Program-made: the position numbers and the translations under genes
Assembly: GCF_004348425.1 (NCBI RefSeq)
Contig: NZ_SMKK01000089.1
Span: 1 to 33,867, forward strand
From: Actinomadura sp. 7K507
GTDB taxonomy: Bacteria > Actinomycetota > Actinomycetes > Streptosporangiales > Streptosporangiaceae
Direction of reading: 5' to 3'
DNA: 33,867 nt
Notes under the pieces: generated by a model
Told to the model about the DNA's origin: nothing
Databases searched by the model: none
Seen by the model: only the letters and a program-made list of their open reading frames with translations
Part shown: piece by piece, positions 7,470 through 14,976 of the stretch
Numbering within the stretch: the first letter of the stretch is position 1
How the letters are laid out: each line of letters opens with the position of its first letter

Positions 7470-9266
7470 ATGACGGAAGACAACCGCGGGCCGTCCAGGG
7501 CACCGCTGGAGGATGACGACGTCGTCCCCGGCCAGGAGCCCGGACGGCAGGAGGCGGCGGCTCCTCCCGAGACGGTGACCGACCAGGAGATCCCCCTGGA
7601 GCAGCCGGTGGACGACCCCGAGCCCGAACCCGGGGCCGAGGCTGAGGCACGGTCCGGCGAAGACGACGCCGAGCCCCGGAACGACCCGGAGGCGAGCCAG
7701 GGCACCGACCGGCTGGTGGCGGGGGGATTCGCGCCACCGGACTCGCCGTTCGCCGGGCCGCCCGACACCAGCGAGGACGTGATCTCCCGGTCCGCCCCGG
7801 CCGCGGACCTGGGGCCGCGGGAGGTGCCGCTGCAGGACGCGTCACCGAACGACATGCCGCAGCCCCCGCCGCCGGTGCAGCTCGACAAGCCCATCACCGA
7901 GGGCCCCGACGACCGGATGCGCCCCGGGTTCGTCCCGCACAACCAGGACCCGCGGGCCGCGCGGCACGGCGCGCCCTACGGCGGCTGGCAGCACTCCCAC
8001 CAGGGGCCGCCGCCCACCGGCGGCCCACCACCCGCCCCGATGGGGCCGCCACCCGCGCCGATGGGACCGCCGCCGCCCGGCGGCCCCCGCCCGATGGCGG
8101 GATTCGGGATGCCGCCCGGGGGCGGCCCGAACTGGGCACCGGTTCCCGGTGCGCCGCCGTCGTCCTCGCGCCGCGGGCCGAGCCTCGGACTCCTCGCCGT
8201 CATCACGGTGATCGTCGCGCTGGTGGCCGGCGCGGTCGGCGCCGGGGTCGGCGTCGTCGCCACGGGCGGCGACGACGGCTCGCCGGTCAGCCTGGGCGGC
8301 GGCGGTGGCGGCGGCTCGGAGGTGCAGGCCCGTCCGCCGGACTCGGTCGCGGGCGTGGCGCAGCGCGTGCTGCCGAGCGTCGTGATGATCCGCGTGGAGG
8401 CCGCGCAGGGCGAGGTCGGCGGCACCGGATTCATCGTCAACGGCGGCTACATCGTCACCAACAACCACGTCGTCGCCGGTGCGGGCAACGGCTCGATCGA
8501 GGTCGTCTTCAACGACAAGAAGAGGTTGCCCGCCACCGTCAAGGGCGCCGACTCCAACTCGGACGTCGCCGTCCTGGAGCCCGAGGGCGAGCATTCGCTG
8601 CCCGCGCTCACGGTCGGCGACTCCAGCAAGATCGCGGTCGGCGACCCGGTGATCGCGATCGGCTCACCGCTCGGCCTGCAGGGCTCGGTCACGACCGGCG
8701 TTGTCAGCTCGCTGAACCGCGCGGTGCCGACCCGGGGCGAGGGCGGCGACGCGTCCTTCCTCAACGCGATCCAGACCGACGCGGCGATCAACCCCGGCAA
8801 CTCGGGCGGGCCGCTGGTGGACGGCAGGGGCCGCGTGATCGGCATCAACACCGCCATCGCGACGCTCGGCGGCCAGGGTCTCGGTGAGCAGCCGAGCGGC
8901 AGCATCGGTCTCGGCTTCGCCATCCCGATCAACCAGGGCAAGCGGATCGCCGAGGAGATCATCCGGACCGGCAGCAGCAGCCAGCCCATCCTGGGTGTGC
9001 TGCCCGACCCGAACTTCCAGGAGGGCGGCGCGCGGATCATGCCGCAGCCGGTCAACGGGCAGGACCCGGTGACCAAGGGCGGCCCGGCGGAGAAGGCCGG
9101 CCTGAAGCCCGGCGACGTGATCACCCGCGTCGACGACAAGCCGATCGAGGACGCCACCGACCTGATCGCGCAGATCCGCAGCAAGGCCCCCGGCGACCAG
9201 GTCTCGATCACCTACCAGCGCGGTGGCCAGGAGAGCACGGTCAAGGTCACGCTGGGGTCGAACTAG
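7470..9266 (+). CDS. htrA: HtrA/DegP-like serine protease with PDZ domain
   Basis: 598 residues. The N-terminus is a long acidic then Pro/Gly-rich cytoplasmic tail (1-235) with two copies of PPPAPMG. One membrane helix covers about 238-264 (LLAVITVIVALVAGAVGAG). A trypsin-like domain has His333 (TNNHVV), Asp365 (NSDVAVLE) and Ser445 (GNSGGPL). One PDZ domain follows (about 525-598, GGPAEKAGLKPGDVITRVDD). It would degrade or refold damaged proteins outside the membrane and may clip the anti-sigma factor. I prefer ATG 7470 to ATG 7464 because AGGAG then has 8-base spacing. The 178-base gap before it contains a weak TATGCT -10-like box (7397-7402) and no SigE consensus. Confidence 0.93.
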   Translation: MTEDNRGPSRAPLEDDDVVPGQEPGRQEAAAPPETVTDQEIPLEQPVDDPEPEPGAEAEARSGEDDAEPRNDPEASQGTDRLVAGGFAPPDSPFAGPPDTSEDVISRSAPAADLGPREVPLQDASPNDMPQPPPPVQLDKPITEGPDDRMRPGFVPHNQDPRAARHGAPYGGWQHSHQGPPPTGGPPPAPMGPPPAPMGPPPPGGPRPMAGFGMPPGGGPNWAPVPGAPPSSSRRGPSLGLLAVITVIVALVAGAVGAGVGVVATGGDDGSPVSLGGGGGGGSEVQARPPDSVAGVAQRVLPSVVMIRVEAAQGEVGGTGFIVNGGYIVTNNHVVAGAGNGSIEVVFNDKKRLPATVKGADSNSDVAVLEPEGEHSLPALTVGDSSKIAVGDPVIAIGSPLGLQGSVTTGVVSSLNRAVPTRGEGGDASFLNAIQTDAAINPGNSGGPLVDGRGRVIGINTAIATLGGQGLGEQPSGSIGLGFAIPINQGKRIAEEIIRTGSSSQPILGVLPDPNFQEGGARIMPQPVNGQDPVTKGGPAEKAGLKPGDVITRVDDKPIEDATDLIAQIRSKAPGDQVSITYQRGGQESTVKVTLGSN

Positions 9267-9309
9267 GCGGGTACGTCCGGGTCCGGTTCATCCGGGGCCG
9301 GGATACGCT

Positions 9310-9343
9310 GAGGGGGCCGGTCCGCCACAGGGCCGGCCCCCTC
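9310..9343 (+). terminator. Stem-loop between htrA and tatB
   Basis: An 11-bp perfect stem (9310-9320 with 9333-9343) and 12-base loop start 44 bases after the htrA stop and end 23 bases before the tatB start. It could terminate htrA transcripts or attenuate read-through so that TatB is made at a different level from the protease. Confidence 0.55.
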
Positions 9344-9366
9344 GGCCGCAGCATGTGGAGGACGTG

Positions 9367-9726
9367 GTGTTCGACGTCGGAATCGGCGAGATGGCGGTTC
9401 TCGTCGTCCTCGCCCTGGTCATCTTCGGGGACAGGCTGCCCCAGGTCGCCAGCCAGGCCGGCCGGATGCTGCGGCAGTTCCGGCAGATGGCCAACTCCGC
9501 GAAGGCGGATTTGCAGGAGGGCCTCGGCCCCGAGTTCAAAGACTTCGACATCAACGACCTCAACCCGAAGTCGTTCGTCCGCAAGCACCTGCTGGAGGAC
9601 GACGACAACGACGGCTACCTGACGAAGAACGGCGTCTTCGACGACGAGCCCTCGTACGCGACGAGCCCCGGCAACGGCCAGCTCGCCTACGACGAACGCC
9701 CCCCGTTCGACAAAGAGGCGACGTAG
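9367..9726 (+). CDS. tatB: Sec-independent protein translocase subunit TatB
   Basis: 119 residues starting FDVGIGEMAVLVVLALVIFG, the short N-terminal membrane helix of TatB. FGDRLP follows, then an amphipathic helix (QAGRMLRQFRQMANSAKADL). The conserved block LGPEFKDFDINDLNPKSFVRK comes next, then an acidic tail. With TatA and TatC it exports folded proteins carrying twin-arginine signals. Two tandem GTG codons lie at 9364 and 9367; I chose 9367 because GGAGG (9357-9361) is then 5 bases away. The place behind htrA is the same as in mycobacteria, linking export to the SigE regulon. tatA and tatC are not in this window. Confidence 0.93.
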   Translation: MFDVGIGEMAVLVVLALVIFGDRLPQVASQAGRMLRQFRQMANSAKADLQEGLGPEFKDFDINDLNPKSFVRKHLLEDDDNDGYLTKNGVFDDEPSYATSPGNGQLAYDERPPFDKEAT

Positions 9727-9741
9727 TCCCAGGAGCGGCGC

Positions 9742-9768
9742 AGCCCGAGGGGGTGTAGCCCGAGGGGG
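9742..9768. repeat. 12-base direct repeat, two copies
   Basis: AGCCCGAGGGGG occurs at 9742-9753 and 9757-9768 in the gap between convergent tatB and mrp. No function is evident; it is probably local GC-rich duplication beside the terminator. Confidence 0.5.
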
Positions 9769-9773
9769 CGGCG

Positions 9774-9797
9774 TCCCAGGGGGCTGCCCCCCTGGGA
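9774..9797. terminator. Bidirectional terminator between tatB and mrp
   Basis: A perfect 10-bp stem (TCCCAGGGGG 9774-9783 with its complement at 9788-9797) and 4-base loop lie in the 83-base gap between two genes that face each other. Confidence 0.7.
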
Positions 9798-9809
9798 GCC
9801 GCTACCTAC

Positions 9810-10949
9810 CTACCTTCCCTTGGGTGAGATGCCCAGGGACATGCCCGCGAGGCCCCGGCTGCGGCCGGCGATGCTGTCGGCGATGGTGCGCAGTTCCTTG
9901 GCCGCGCCGGCGTCCGGGTCGGACAGCACCAGCGGCCGCCCGTCGTCACTGCCCTCGCGCAGCCGCGGGTCGATCGGCACCTGGCCGAGCAGGGGGACGC
10001 GTGCCCCGAGCGTCTTCGTCAGCGCGTCCGCGACCGTCTGGCCGCCGCCCTCGCCGAAGAGGTGCTGCTGCTCGCCGCAGTGCGGGCACGTCAGGTACGA
10101 CATGTTCTCGATCACGCCGACGACCTGCTGGTGGGTCTGCGCGGCGATCGCGCCGGCCCGCTCGGCGACCTCGGCGGCCGCCTGCTGCGGCGTGGTGACC
10201 ACGAGGATCTCCGCGGACGGCACGAGCTGCGCGACGGAGATCGCGATGTCGCCGGTGCCGGGCGGCAGGTCCATCAGCAGGATGTCCAGGTCGCCCCAGT
10301 AGACGTCGGTGAGGAACTGCTGCAGCGCCCGGTGCAGCATCGGCCCGCGCCACACGACCGGCTGGTTGCCCGCGGTGAACATGCCGACGGAGATGACCTT
10401 CACGTCATGCGCCGTCGGCGGCATGATCATGTCCTGGACCTTGGTGGGCGAGCTGTCCACCCCGAGCATCCGCGGCACGGAGTGGCCGTAGATGTCGGCG
10501 TCCACGACGCCGACCTTGCGGCCCTGCGCGGCGAGCGCGGCGGCCAGGTTGACCGTCACCGACGACTTGCCGACGCCGCCCTTGCCGCTCGCCACCGCGT
10601 ACACCTTGGTCAGCGAGCCCGGCCGCGCGAACGGGATCTCCTTGGCGGGCTCACCGCCGCGCAGCTTGGTCTGCAGGTCCTTGCGCTGCTCCTCGCTCAT
10701 CACATCGAGTTCGACGCCCACCGACGTCGCGCCGTCGAGTTTCGCGACGGCCTCCGTGACGTTCTTGGTGATGGTGTCCTTCATGGGACATCCGGCCACG
10801 GTCAGGTAGATACCGACGCGGACGGTGCCGTCCGCCTCGATGTCGATGCTCTTGACCATGTCGAGCTCGGTGATGGGCTTGCGGATCTCAGGATCGTTCA
10901 CCGTAGCGAGCGCCGCGGTCACCTGCTCGGTGGTCAACTGGGAGGCCAT
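9810..10949 (-). CDS. mrp: Mrp/NBP35-type iron-sulfur carrier ATPase
   Basis: 379 residues. Residues about 5-95 are a MIP18/DUF59 domain (ALATVNDPEIRKPITELDMV, then AGCPMK). Residues 112-365 are a ParA/MinD-type ATPase with a deviant Walker A, SGKGGVGKSS (121-130), and MDLPPGTGD. The CPHC pair (Cys288, Cys291) is the site that bridges a labile Fe-S cluster between two subunits. It would assemble and hand over Fe-S clusters to apo-enzymes in the cytosol. The ATG at 10949 begins MASQLTTEQV, as expected for the actinobacterial family. It faces tatB, the arrangement of the mycobacterial sigE locus. Confidence 0.95.
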   Translation of the reverse strand: MASQLTTEQVTAALATVNDPEIRKPITELDMVKSIDIEADGTVRVGIYLTVAGCPMKDTITKNVTEAVAKLDGATSVGVELDVMSEEQRKDLQTKLRGGEPAKEIPFARPGSLTKVYAVASGKGGVGKSSVTVNLAAALAAQGRKVGVVDADIYGHSVPRMLGVDSSPTKVQDMIMPPTAHDVKVISVGMFTAGNQPVVWRGPMLHRALQQFLTDVYWGDLDILLMDLPPGTGDIAISVAQLVPSAEILVVTTPQQAAAEVAERAGAIAAQTHQQVVGVIENMSYLTCPHCGEQQHLFGEGGGQTVADALTKTLGARVPLLGQVPIDPRLREGSDDGRPLVLSDPDAGAAKELRTIADSIAGRSRGLAGMSLGISPKGR

Positions 10950-11047
10950 GTGTCCATGGTATGAACCCGGTGCAACAACCTGCTAATCAGGGTGCCGCTC
11001 CTCACACCGCGTGCGGGGTCTCCATCACGCCGGACGCGGCGCCGCCG

Positions 11048-11053
11048 TAGCAT
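11048..11053 (+). promoter_or_regulatory. Probable -10 box of the MarR gene (leaderless)
   Basis: TAGCAT lies 6 bases before the GTG start at 11060, and no ribosome binding site is present. The spacing fits a transcript that begins at the start codon. The -35 element is not recognisable. Confidence 0.4.
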
Positions 11054-11059
11054 CGTGGC

Positions 11060-11521
11060 GTGACAAGCAGCACCCACTCGGCCGCCGAGCTGATCGCCTG
11101 GCGCACCATGCTCCGCGCACAGGCGCAGTTCTCCCGCCGGCTCCAGGCCGATCTGCTGGCCCGCCACGACCTGGCGCTCGGCCCCTACGAGGTGCTCATG
11201 CACCTCGGCGAGGCCCCGGGCGGCCGGCTCCGGATGAACGACCTCGCCGACCGCGTCCTGCTGTCGCGCAGCGGCCTGACCCGGCTCGTCGACCGGCTGG
11301 AGCGCGACGGCCTCGTCGCCCGGCAGACCTGCCCGAGCGACGCCCGCGGCCTGTACGCGGTCCTGACCACCGGCGGGCGGACCCGGCTGGACGAGGCCGC
11401 CCCGACCTACCGGCAGGGCGTCCGCGACCACATGCTGAGCCGCCTGGACGAGTCCGACCTGCGCACCTTCCAGTACATCCTGGACAAGCTCGCCGACGAG
11501 CAGGTCCCCGTCCAGGCCTAG
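11060..11521 (+). CDS. MarR family transcriptional regulator
   Basis: 153 residues with the MarR winged-helix layout. A first helix (AWRTMLRAQAQFSRRLQADL) is followed by LGPYEVLMHLGEAPGGRLRM. The recognition region is DLADRVLLSRSGLTRLVDRL, the wing DGLVARQTCPSDARGLYAVL, and a C-terminal dimer helix follows. MarR proteins are dimeric repressors released by phenolic ligands or oxidation. One cysteine (in RQTCPSD) sits in the wing, so redox sensing is conceivable. The GTG start matches the leaderless promoter. The gene faces the DUF1003 gene and is divergent from mrp; its targets are unknown. Confidence 0.92.
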   Translation: MTSSTHSAAELIAWRTMLRAQAQFSRRLQADLLARHDLALGPYEVLMHLGEAPGGRLRMNDLADRVLLSRSGLTRLVDRLERDGLVARQTCPSDARGLYAVLTTGGRTRLDEAAPTYRQGVRDHMLSRLDESDLRTFQYILDKLADEQVPVQA

Positions 11522-11551
11522 CCTCTCCCGGCGTGTCAGGCGGCCCAGTTC

Positions 11552-12046
11552 TCAGGCCGCACTGTCTTTGGTGTCCAGCTCCCGCATGACCTGCTGGAGT
11601 TCCGACCGCAGGAAGTCGCGGGTGACGACCTCGCTCAGCGCCACCCGCAGCCCGGCGATCTCCCGTGTCAGGTACTCGGTGTCGGCGATGGTGCGCTCGC
11701 TCCTCGACCGGTCCTGCTCGTACTGGACGCGGTCCCGGTCGTCCTGCCGGTTCTGAGCGAGCAGGATCAGCGGCGCGGCATAGGACGCCTGGATCGACAG
11801 GATCAGCGTCAGGAAGATGAACGGGTACGGGTCGAACCGCACGGACGCCGGCGCGAAGGTGTTCCACACCATCCACACCGCGATGAACGCCGTCAGATAG
11901 ACGAGGAACCTGGCCGTCCCCAGGAACCGCGCGATCCGCTCGGACACCCGCCCGAACGACTCCGGGTCGTAGTGGACGCGGGGCATGAACGTCCTGCGGA
12001 TCTCCCTGGGCTGGTCCAGGCGCGCGGTCATCTGTCGTGTCGTCAT
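11552..12046 (-). CDS. DUF1003 membrane protein
   Basis: 164 residues: a charged start, a hydrophobic pair (RFLVYLTAFIAVWMVWNTF and YPFIFLTLILSIQASYAAPL), then a basic/acidic helix of about 70 residues rich in Arg, Asp and Gln (NRQDDRDRVQYEQDRSRSER) that probably forms a coiled coil in the cytoplasm. This is the DUF1003 family, whose biochemical role is unknown. Its ATG shares one base with the stop codon of the MgtE-N/CBS gene (TGATG), so translation is coupled and the two proteins probably work together. Confidence 0.9.
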   Translation of the reverse strand: MTTRQMTARLDQPREIRRTFMPRVHYDPESFGRVSERIARFLGTARFLVYLTAFIAVWMVWNTFAPASVRFDPYPFIFLTLILSIQASYAAPLILLAQNRQDDRDRVQYEQDRSRSERTIADTEYLTREIAGLRVALSEVVTRDFLRSELQQVMRELDTKDSAA

Positions 12047-13362
12047 CAATTGTTCCCCCGGAGAGCCTCTTCCTCGGGATCCGCGGACTCGTCCGCGCTG
12101 GCGTCCATCAGCGTCTCCCGCCAGTCCACGGGCAGGAGATGGTCGAGCACGTCGTCGATCGTCACCGACCCCAGCAAGTGGCCGTTCTCGTCCACGACGG
12201 CGCCCGCGACGAGGTTGTAGGTGGCCAGGAACATCGCCACGGCCTCCAGCGACATCGTGGGCCGCAGCGGGTCGAGTTCGGTGTCGAGGATTCCGGCGAC
12301 GAGCGTCGGCGGCGGCTCGCGCAGCAGCTTCTGGAAGTGGACCGTCCCGAGGTACTGGCCGGTCGGCGTCGCGGTCGGCGGCCGGCACACGTACACCTGC
12401 GCGGCCAGGGCAGGGTTCAGGTCGGGTCTCCTGATCAGCGCCAGCGCCTCGGCGACCGTCGCGTCCGGCGCGACGATCACCGGGTCGGTCGTCATCAGGC
12501 CGCCGGCCGAGTGCTCCTCGTAGGTCAGCAGCCTGCGCAGCGGCGCCGCCTCCTGCGGCTCCATCAGCGTCAGCAGCTGCTCACGCTGCTCGGTGGGCAG
12601 TTCCCCGAGCAGGTCGGCGGCGTCGTCGGGGCCCATGGCTTCCAGCACGCGGGCGGCCCGGTCCACGCCGAGCTTGCCGAGGATCTCGACCTGGTCGTCC
12701 TCGGGCAGCTCCTCCAGGACGTCGGCGAGCCGCTCGTCGGCGAGCGCCAGCGCGACCTCTGTCCGCCGCTTCTCCGGCAGCTCGTGCACGACGCCGGCGA
12801 GGTCGGCGGGCTTCAGCTGCCCGAACGCGGCGATCAGCCCGGCCGCGCCCTGCCCGTGCTCGACGGTGGAGAACCCCTCCACGGTGTCCCAGTCCACGAC
12901 GATGCTCTCGCCGCGCTTGCGCAGCCCCCGGCCCCTCCTGCGGCGCACCGCCACCTTGCCGACCAGCCAGTCCCTGGTGCGGGTCGGCTCCATCGCCACG
13001 TCGACGACCGAGACGGGCTCCCCGCTGTCGCGGAACCGGACCGTCCGGTCCAGCAGCTCGGCGATGACCAGCGTCTCGGACTCGCGCTTGCTGAACCGCC
13101 GCACGTTCAGGCGCCCGTCGAAGACGACCGCGTCCGCCTCGATCAGCGTCACCCGCGTGATCGGCACGAACACCGCCCGCCGCGACGTGACCTCCACCAC
13201 GAGCCCCAGCACCCGCGGCGGCCGGGGCGCGAGCCGCAGCGCCACCACGACATCGCGGACCCTGCCGACCTGGTCACCGGCCGGATCGAACACCGCGACG
13301 CCCGCGAGCCGGGCGATGAACACCCGCGACGGAGCTGCGCTCATGGCCAGGACACTACCCAT
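12046..13362 (-). CDS. MgtE N-domain/CBS protein without a transporter domain
   Basis: 438 residues from ATG 13362 (or 432 from ATG 13344; AGGA and GGAG upstream of 13362 favour the longer form). Two PRC-barrel-like stretches cover about 14-85 and 95-165. The helical MgtE N domain spans about 185-285 (repeated LPxxxxxEVLxxL-type helices, GPDDAADLLGELP). A CBS pair spans about 288-412 (GGLMTTDPVIVAPDATVAEAL ... LLGSVTIDDVLDHLLP). In MgtE these parts sense cytosolic magnesium and close the channel, but the five-helix channel is missing here. The mycobacterial sigE neighbourhood has a similar protein. Coupled to the DUF1003 gene downstream. Confidence 0.9.
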   Translation of the reverse strand: MGSVLAMSAAPSRVFIARLAGVAVFDPAGDQVGRVRDVVVALRLAPRPPRVLGLVVEVTSRRAVFVPITRVTLIEADAVVFDGRLNVRRFSKRESETLVIAELLDRTVRFRDSGEPVSVVDVAMEPTRTRDWLVGKVAVRRRRGRGLRKRGESIVVDWDTVEGFSTVEHGQGAAGLIAAFGQLKPADLAGVVHELPEKRRTEVALALADERLADVLEELPEDDQVEILGKLGVDRAARVLEAMGPDDAADLLGELPTEQREQLLTLMEPQEAAPLRRLLTYEEHSAGGLMTTDPVIVAPDATVAEALALIRRPDLNPALAAQVYVCRPPTATPTGQYLGTVHFQKLLREPPPTLVAGILDTELDPLRPTMSLEAVAMFLATYNLVAGAVVDENGHLLGSVTIDDVLDHLLPVDWRETLMDASADESADPEEEALRGNN

Positions 13363-13419
13363 GATCTCCGTCCTGATCCGGTACCGGACGGGTGATCCCG
13401 GACGCCCGCGGGCAGGACA

Positions 13420-13459
13420 TGTCACATCTCCCCATGCCCGTCTCGTCCAGGATGTGACA
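13420..13459 (+). promoter_or_regulatory. ECF41-type promoter inside an inverted repeat
   Basis: TGTCACA (13420-13426), 17 bases, then CGTC (13444-13447). This is the -35/-10 combination reported for ECF41 sigma factors and precedes an ECF41 gene, pointing to autoregulation. The -35 TGTCACATC is repeated in inverted form as GATGTGACA at 13451-13459, straddling the expected transcription start. Confidence 0.6.
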
Positions 13460-13494
13460 GGACGTGCGAGGACCCGCGTGAGAGGCTGGCGACC

Positions 13495-14394
13495 ATGAGC
13501 GAGGCGCTGGAGGACCCCTTCGAGGAGCACCGGAACCTGCTGTTCGCGGTGGCGTACCGGATGCTGGGGACGGCCGCGGACGCGGAGGACGCCGTCCAGG
13601 ACGCGTGGCTGCGCTGGTCCGCGGCGGACCGTTCGGACGTCGCCGACCCCAAGGCCTACCTGGTGCGGATCACCTCCAACGTCGCGCTCGACCGGCTGCG
13701 GTCGGCGCGGGCCAAGCGCGAGACCTATGTCGGGCCGTGGCTGCCCGAGCCGATGCTGACGTCGCCGGACATCGCCGAGGACGTCGAGAGGTCGGAGTCG
13801 GTGTCGATGGCGATGCTCGTCGTCCTGGAGACGCTGAGCCCGCTCGAACGCGCCGTGTTCGTCCTCAAGGAGGTGTTCGGGTACCCGTTCGCCGAGATCG
13901 CCGGGGCGCTCGACCGGTCGGAGGCGTCCGTGCGGCAGCTCGGCACCCGCGCCCGCAAGCACGTGGAGGCGCGGCGTCCCCGCTTCGAGGCCCGGGGAGC
14001 GGAGCGGCAGGCGGCCACCGAACGGTTCTTCGAGGCGGTCCTCGGCGGCGACGTCAACCGGCTCCTGGAGGTCCTCGCCCCCGACGTCGCGCTGTGGACG
14101 GACGGCGGCGGCAAGGTCAAGGCGGCGCGGCGGATCATCCACGGCGCCGACAAGATCAGCCGCTGGCTCTCCGCGGTCACCGGGGTGTCCTACGCGGGCG
14201 TGGAGGCCGCCGACATGCGGATGCGGCGCGTCAACCTCAACGGTGAACCGGCCCTCGTGGTGGACGGCCCCGCCGGCCCGATCGGGACCGTCACCGTCGA
14301 CCTGAACGACGACGGCCGGATCCAGACCGTCTACCTGGTCGCCAACCCCGACAAGCTCAGCTCGGTCGCCGAGGGCCGCCGCCTGGCGATGTGA
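13495..14394 (+). CDS. sigJ: ECF41 sigma factor (SigJ type) with fused SnoaL-like domain
   Basis: 299 residues. Region 2 covers about 9-75 (AYRMLGTAADAEDAVQDAWL) and region 4 about 105-162 (LSPLERAVFVLKEVFGYPFAEIA). The linker carries the family hallmark WLPEP (82-86). The C-terminal SnoaL-like domain (about 170-290) has DGGGK (203-207) and NPDKL (284-288), the two ECF41 signature motifs. In this family the fused domain regulates sigma activity in place of a separate anti-sigma factor. Family targets are usually neighbouring carboxymuconolactone decarboxylase, oxidoreductase or epimerase genes. None is adjacent, though such proteins appear 15-19 kb downstream. The ATG at 13495 follows GAGAGG at a rather long distance. 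Confidence 0.93.
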   Translation: MSEALEDPFEEHRNLLFAVAYRMLGTAADAEDAVQDAWLRWSAADRSDVADPKAYLVRITSNVALDRLRSARAKRETYVGPWLPEPMLTSPDIAEDVERSESVSMAMLVVLETLSPLERAVFVLKEVFGYPFAEIAGALDRSEASVRQLGTRARKHVEARRPRFEARGAERQAATERFFEAVLGGDVNRLLEVLAPDVALWTDGGGKVKAARRIIHGADKISRWLSAVTGVSYAGVEAADMRMRRVNLNGEPALVVDGPAGPIGTVTVDLNDDGRIQTVYLVANPDKLSSVAEGRRLAM

Positions 14395-14406
14395 CGCCCG
14401 CCGATG

Positions 14407-14425
14407 TCCCGCCCGCCGGGCGGGA
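14407..14425. terminator. Bidirectional terminator after sigJ
   Basis: TCCCGCCC (14407-14414) pairs perfectly with 14418-14425 around a 3-base loop, in the 39-base gap between convergent genes. Confidence 0.6.
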
Positions 14426-14433
14426 GGCGCCGC

Positions 14434-14937
14434 CTACCGGTCGACGCGGCGGCGTTTGCCGCCGTAGAGGCGGGGCGGCGCGCCCGCGGTCGTCGCCGGT
14501 GTCGGGACGGGGCGCACGGTCGCGTAGTCCCCGGGCGCCTGCGCGGCCTCCAGGGCGGGGGTGAGCCGCATGACCCAGGACTCGGTGGCCCACCGTTCCA
14601 CCTGACTCTCGTGGGACGCGGCGTTCAGCCGGGCCTTGGCCAGCAGGGGCGTCACGGCGTCCCAGAGTTCGGAGCCCGGCTCGACCGGCTCGGCGTCGGC
14701 GACGAACGAGACGAGCCGTCCGCCCTTGTCCTTGCTGCGCAGGATGACCGTCACCTGTGCGGACTCCGGCAGGCCGGGCAGCGGCTGCTCGCCCTCCCCG
14801 CCGGTCAGCACGTACGCGGAGCCGTCGTGCCACACGTGCCAGGCGGCCCTCGGCTGCGGCAGGCCGGGGATGTCCAGCCAGAGCAGGTCCGACTTCTTGG
14901 CCGCCTCCTCAACCAGCGCCCGGTTCAGCTCACCCAT
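14434..14937 (-). CDS. Pyridoxamine-5'-phosphate-oxidase-like hypothetical protein
   Basis: 167 residues beginning MGELNRALVEEAAKKSDLLW. The order AWHVWHDGSAYVLTGG, then QVTVILRSKDKGGRLVSFVA, then WATESWVMRLTP is that of small split-barrel proteins related to flavin/F420-binding PNPOx-like families. No cofactor-contacting signature is clear, so the catalytic role is open. The basic tail (GGKRRRVDR) is unusual. The ATG at 14937 is divergent from the CoA-ester lyase gene with only 39 bases between starts. Assignment rests on pattern memory, not on a search. Confidence 0.75.
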   Translation of the reverse strand: MGELNRALVEEAAKKSDLLWLDIPGLPQPRAAWHVWHDGSAYVLTGGEGEQPLPGLPESAQVTVILRSKDKGGRLVSFVADAEPVEPGSELWDAVTPLLAKARLNAASHESQVERWATESWVMRLTPALEAAQAPGDYATVRPVPTPATTAGAPPRLYGGKRRRVDR

Positions 14938-14963
14938 GCCCTGAAGCGTCTCACACCGCTGGA

Positions 14964-14969
14964 TAGCAT
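14964..14969 (+). promoter_or_regulatory. Probable -10 box of the CoA-ester lyase gene (leaderless)
   Basis: TAGCAT lies 7 bases before the ATG at 14977 with no ribosome binding site between. CTGAAG at 14941-14946, 17 bases upstream, could be a weak -35. Confidence 0.45.
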
Positions 14970-14976
14970 CCGGGCC

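Noticed and set aside
12046..14142. Very long open frames on the opposite strand of several genes (also 361-2007, 1406-3058, 4806-6131, 17413-19509)
   Set aside because: They are shadows produced by high GC content: no ribosome binding site, composition rich in Arg/Pro/Gly, and the other strand or frame holds a recognisable protein.
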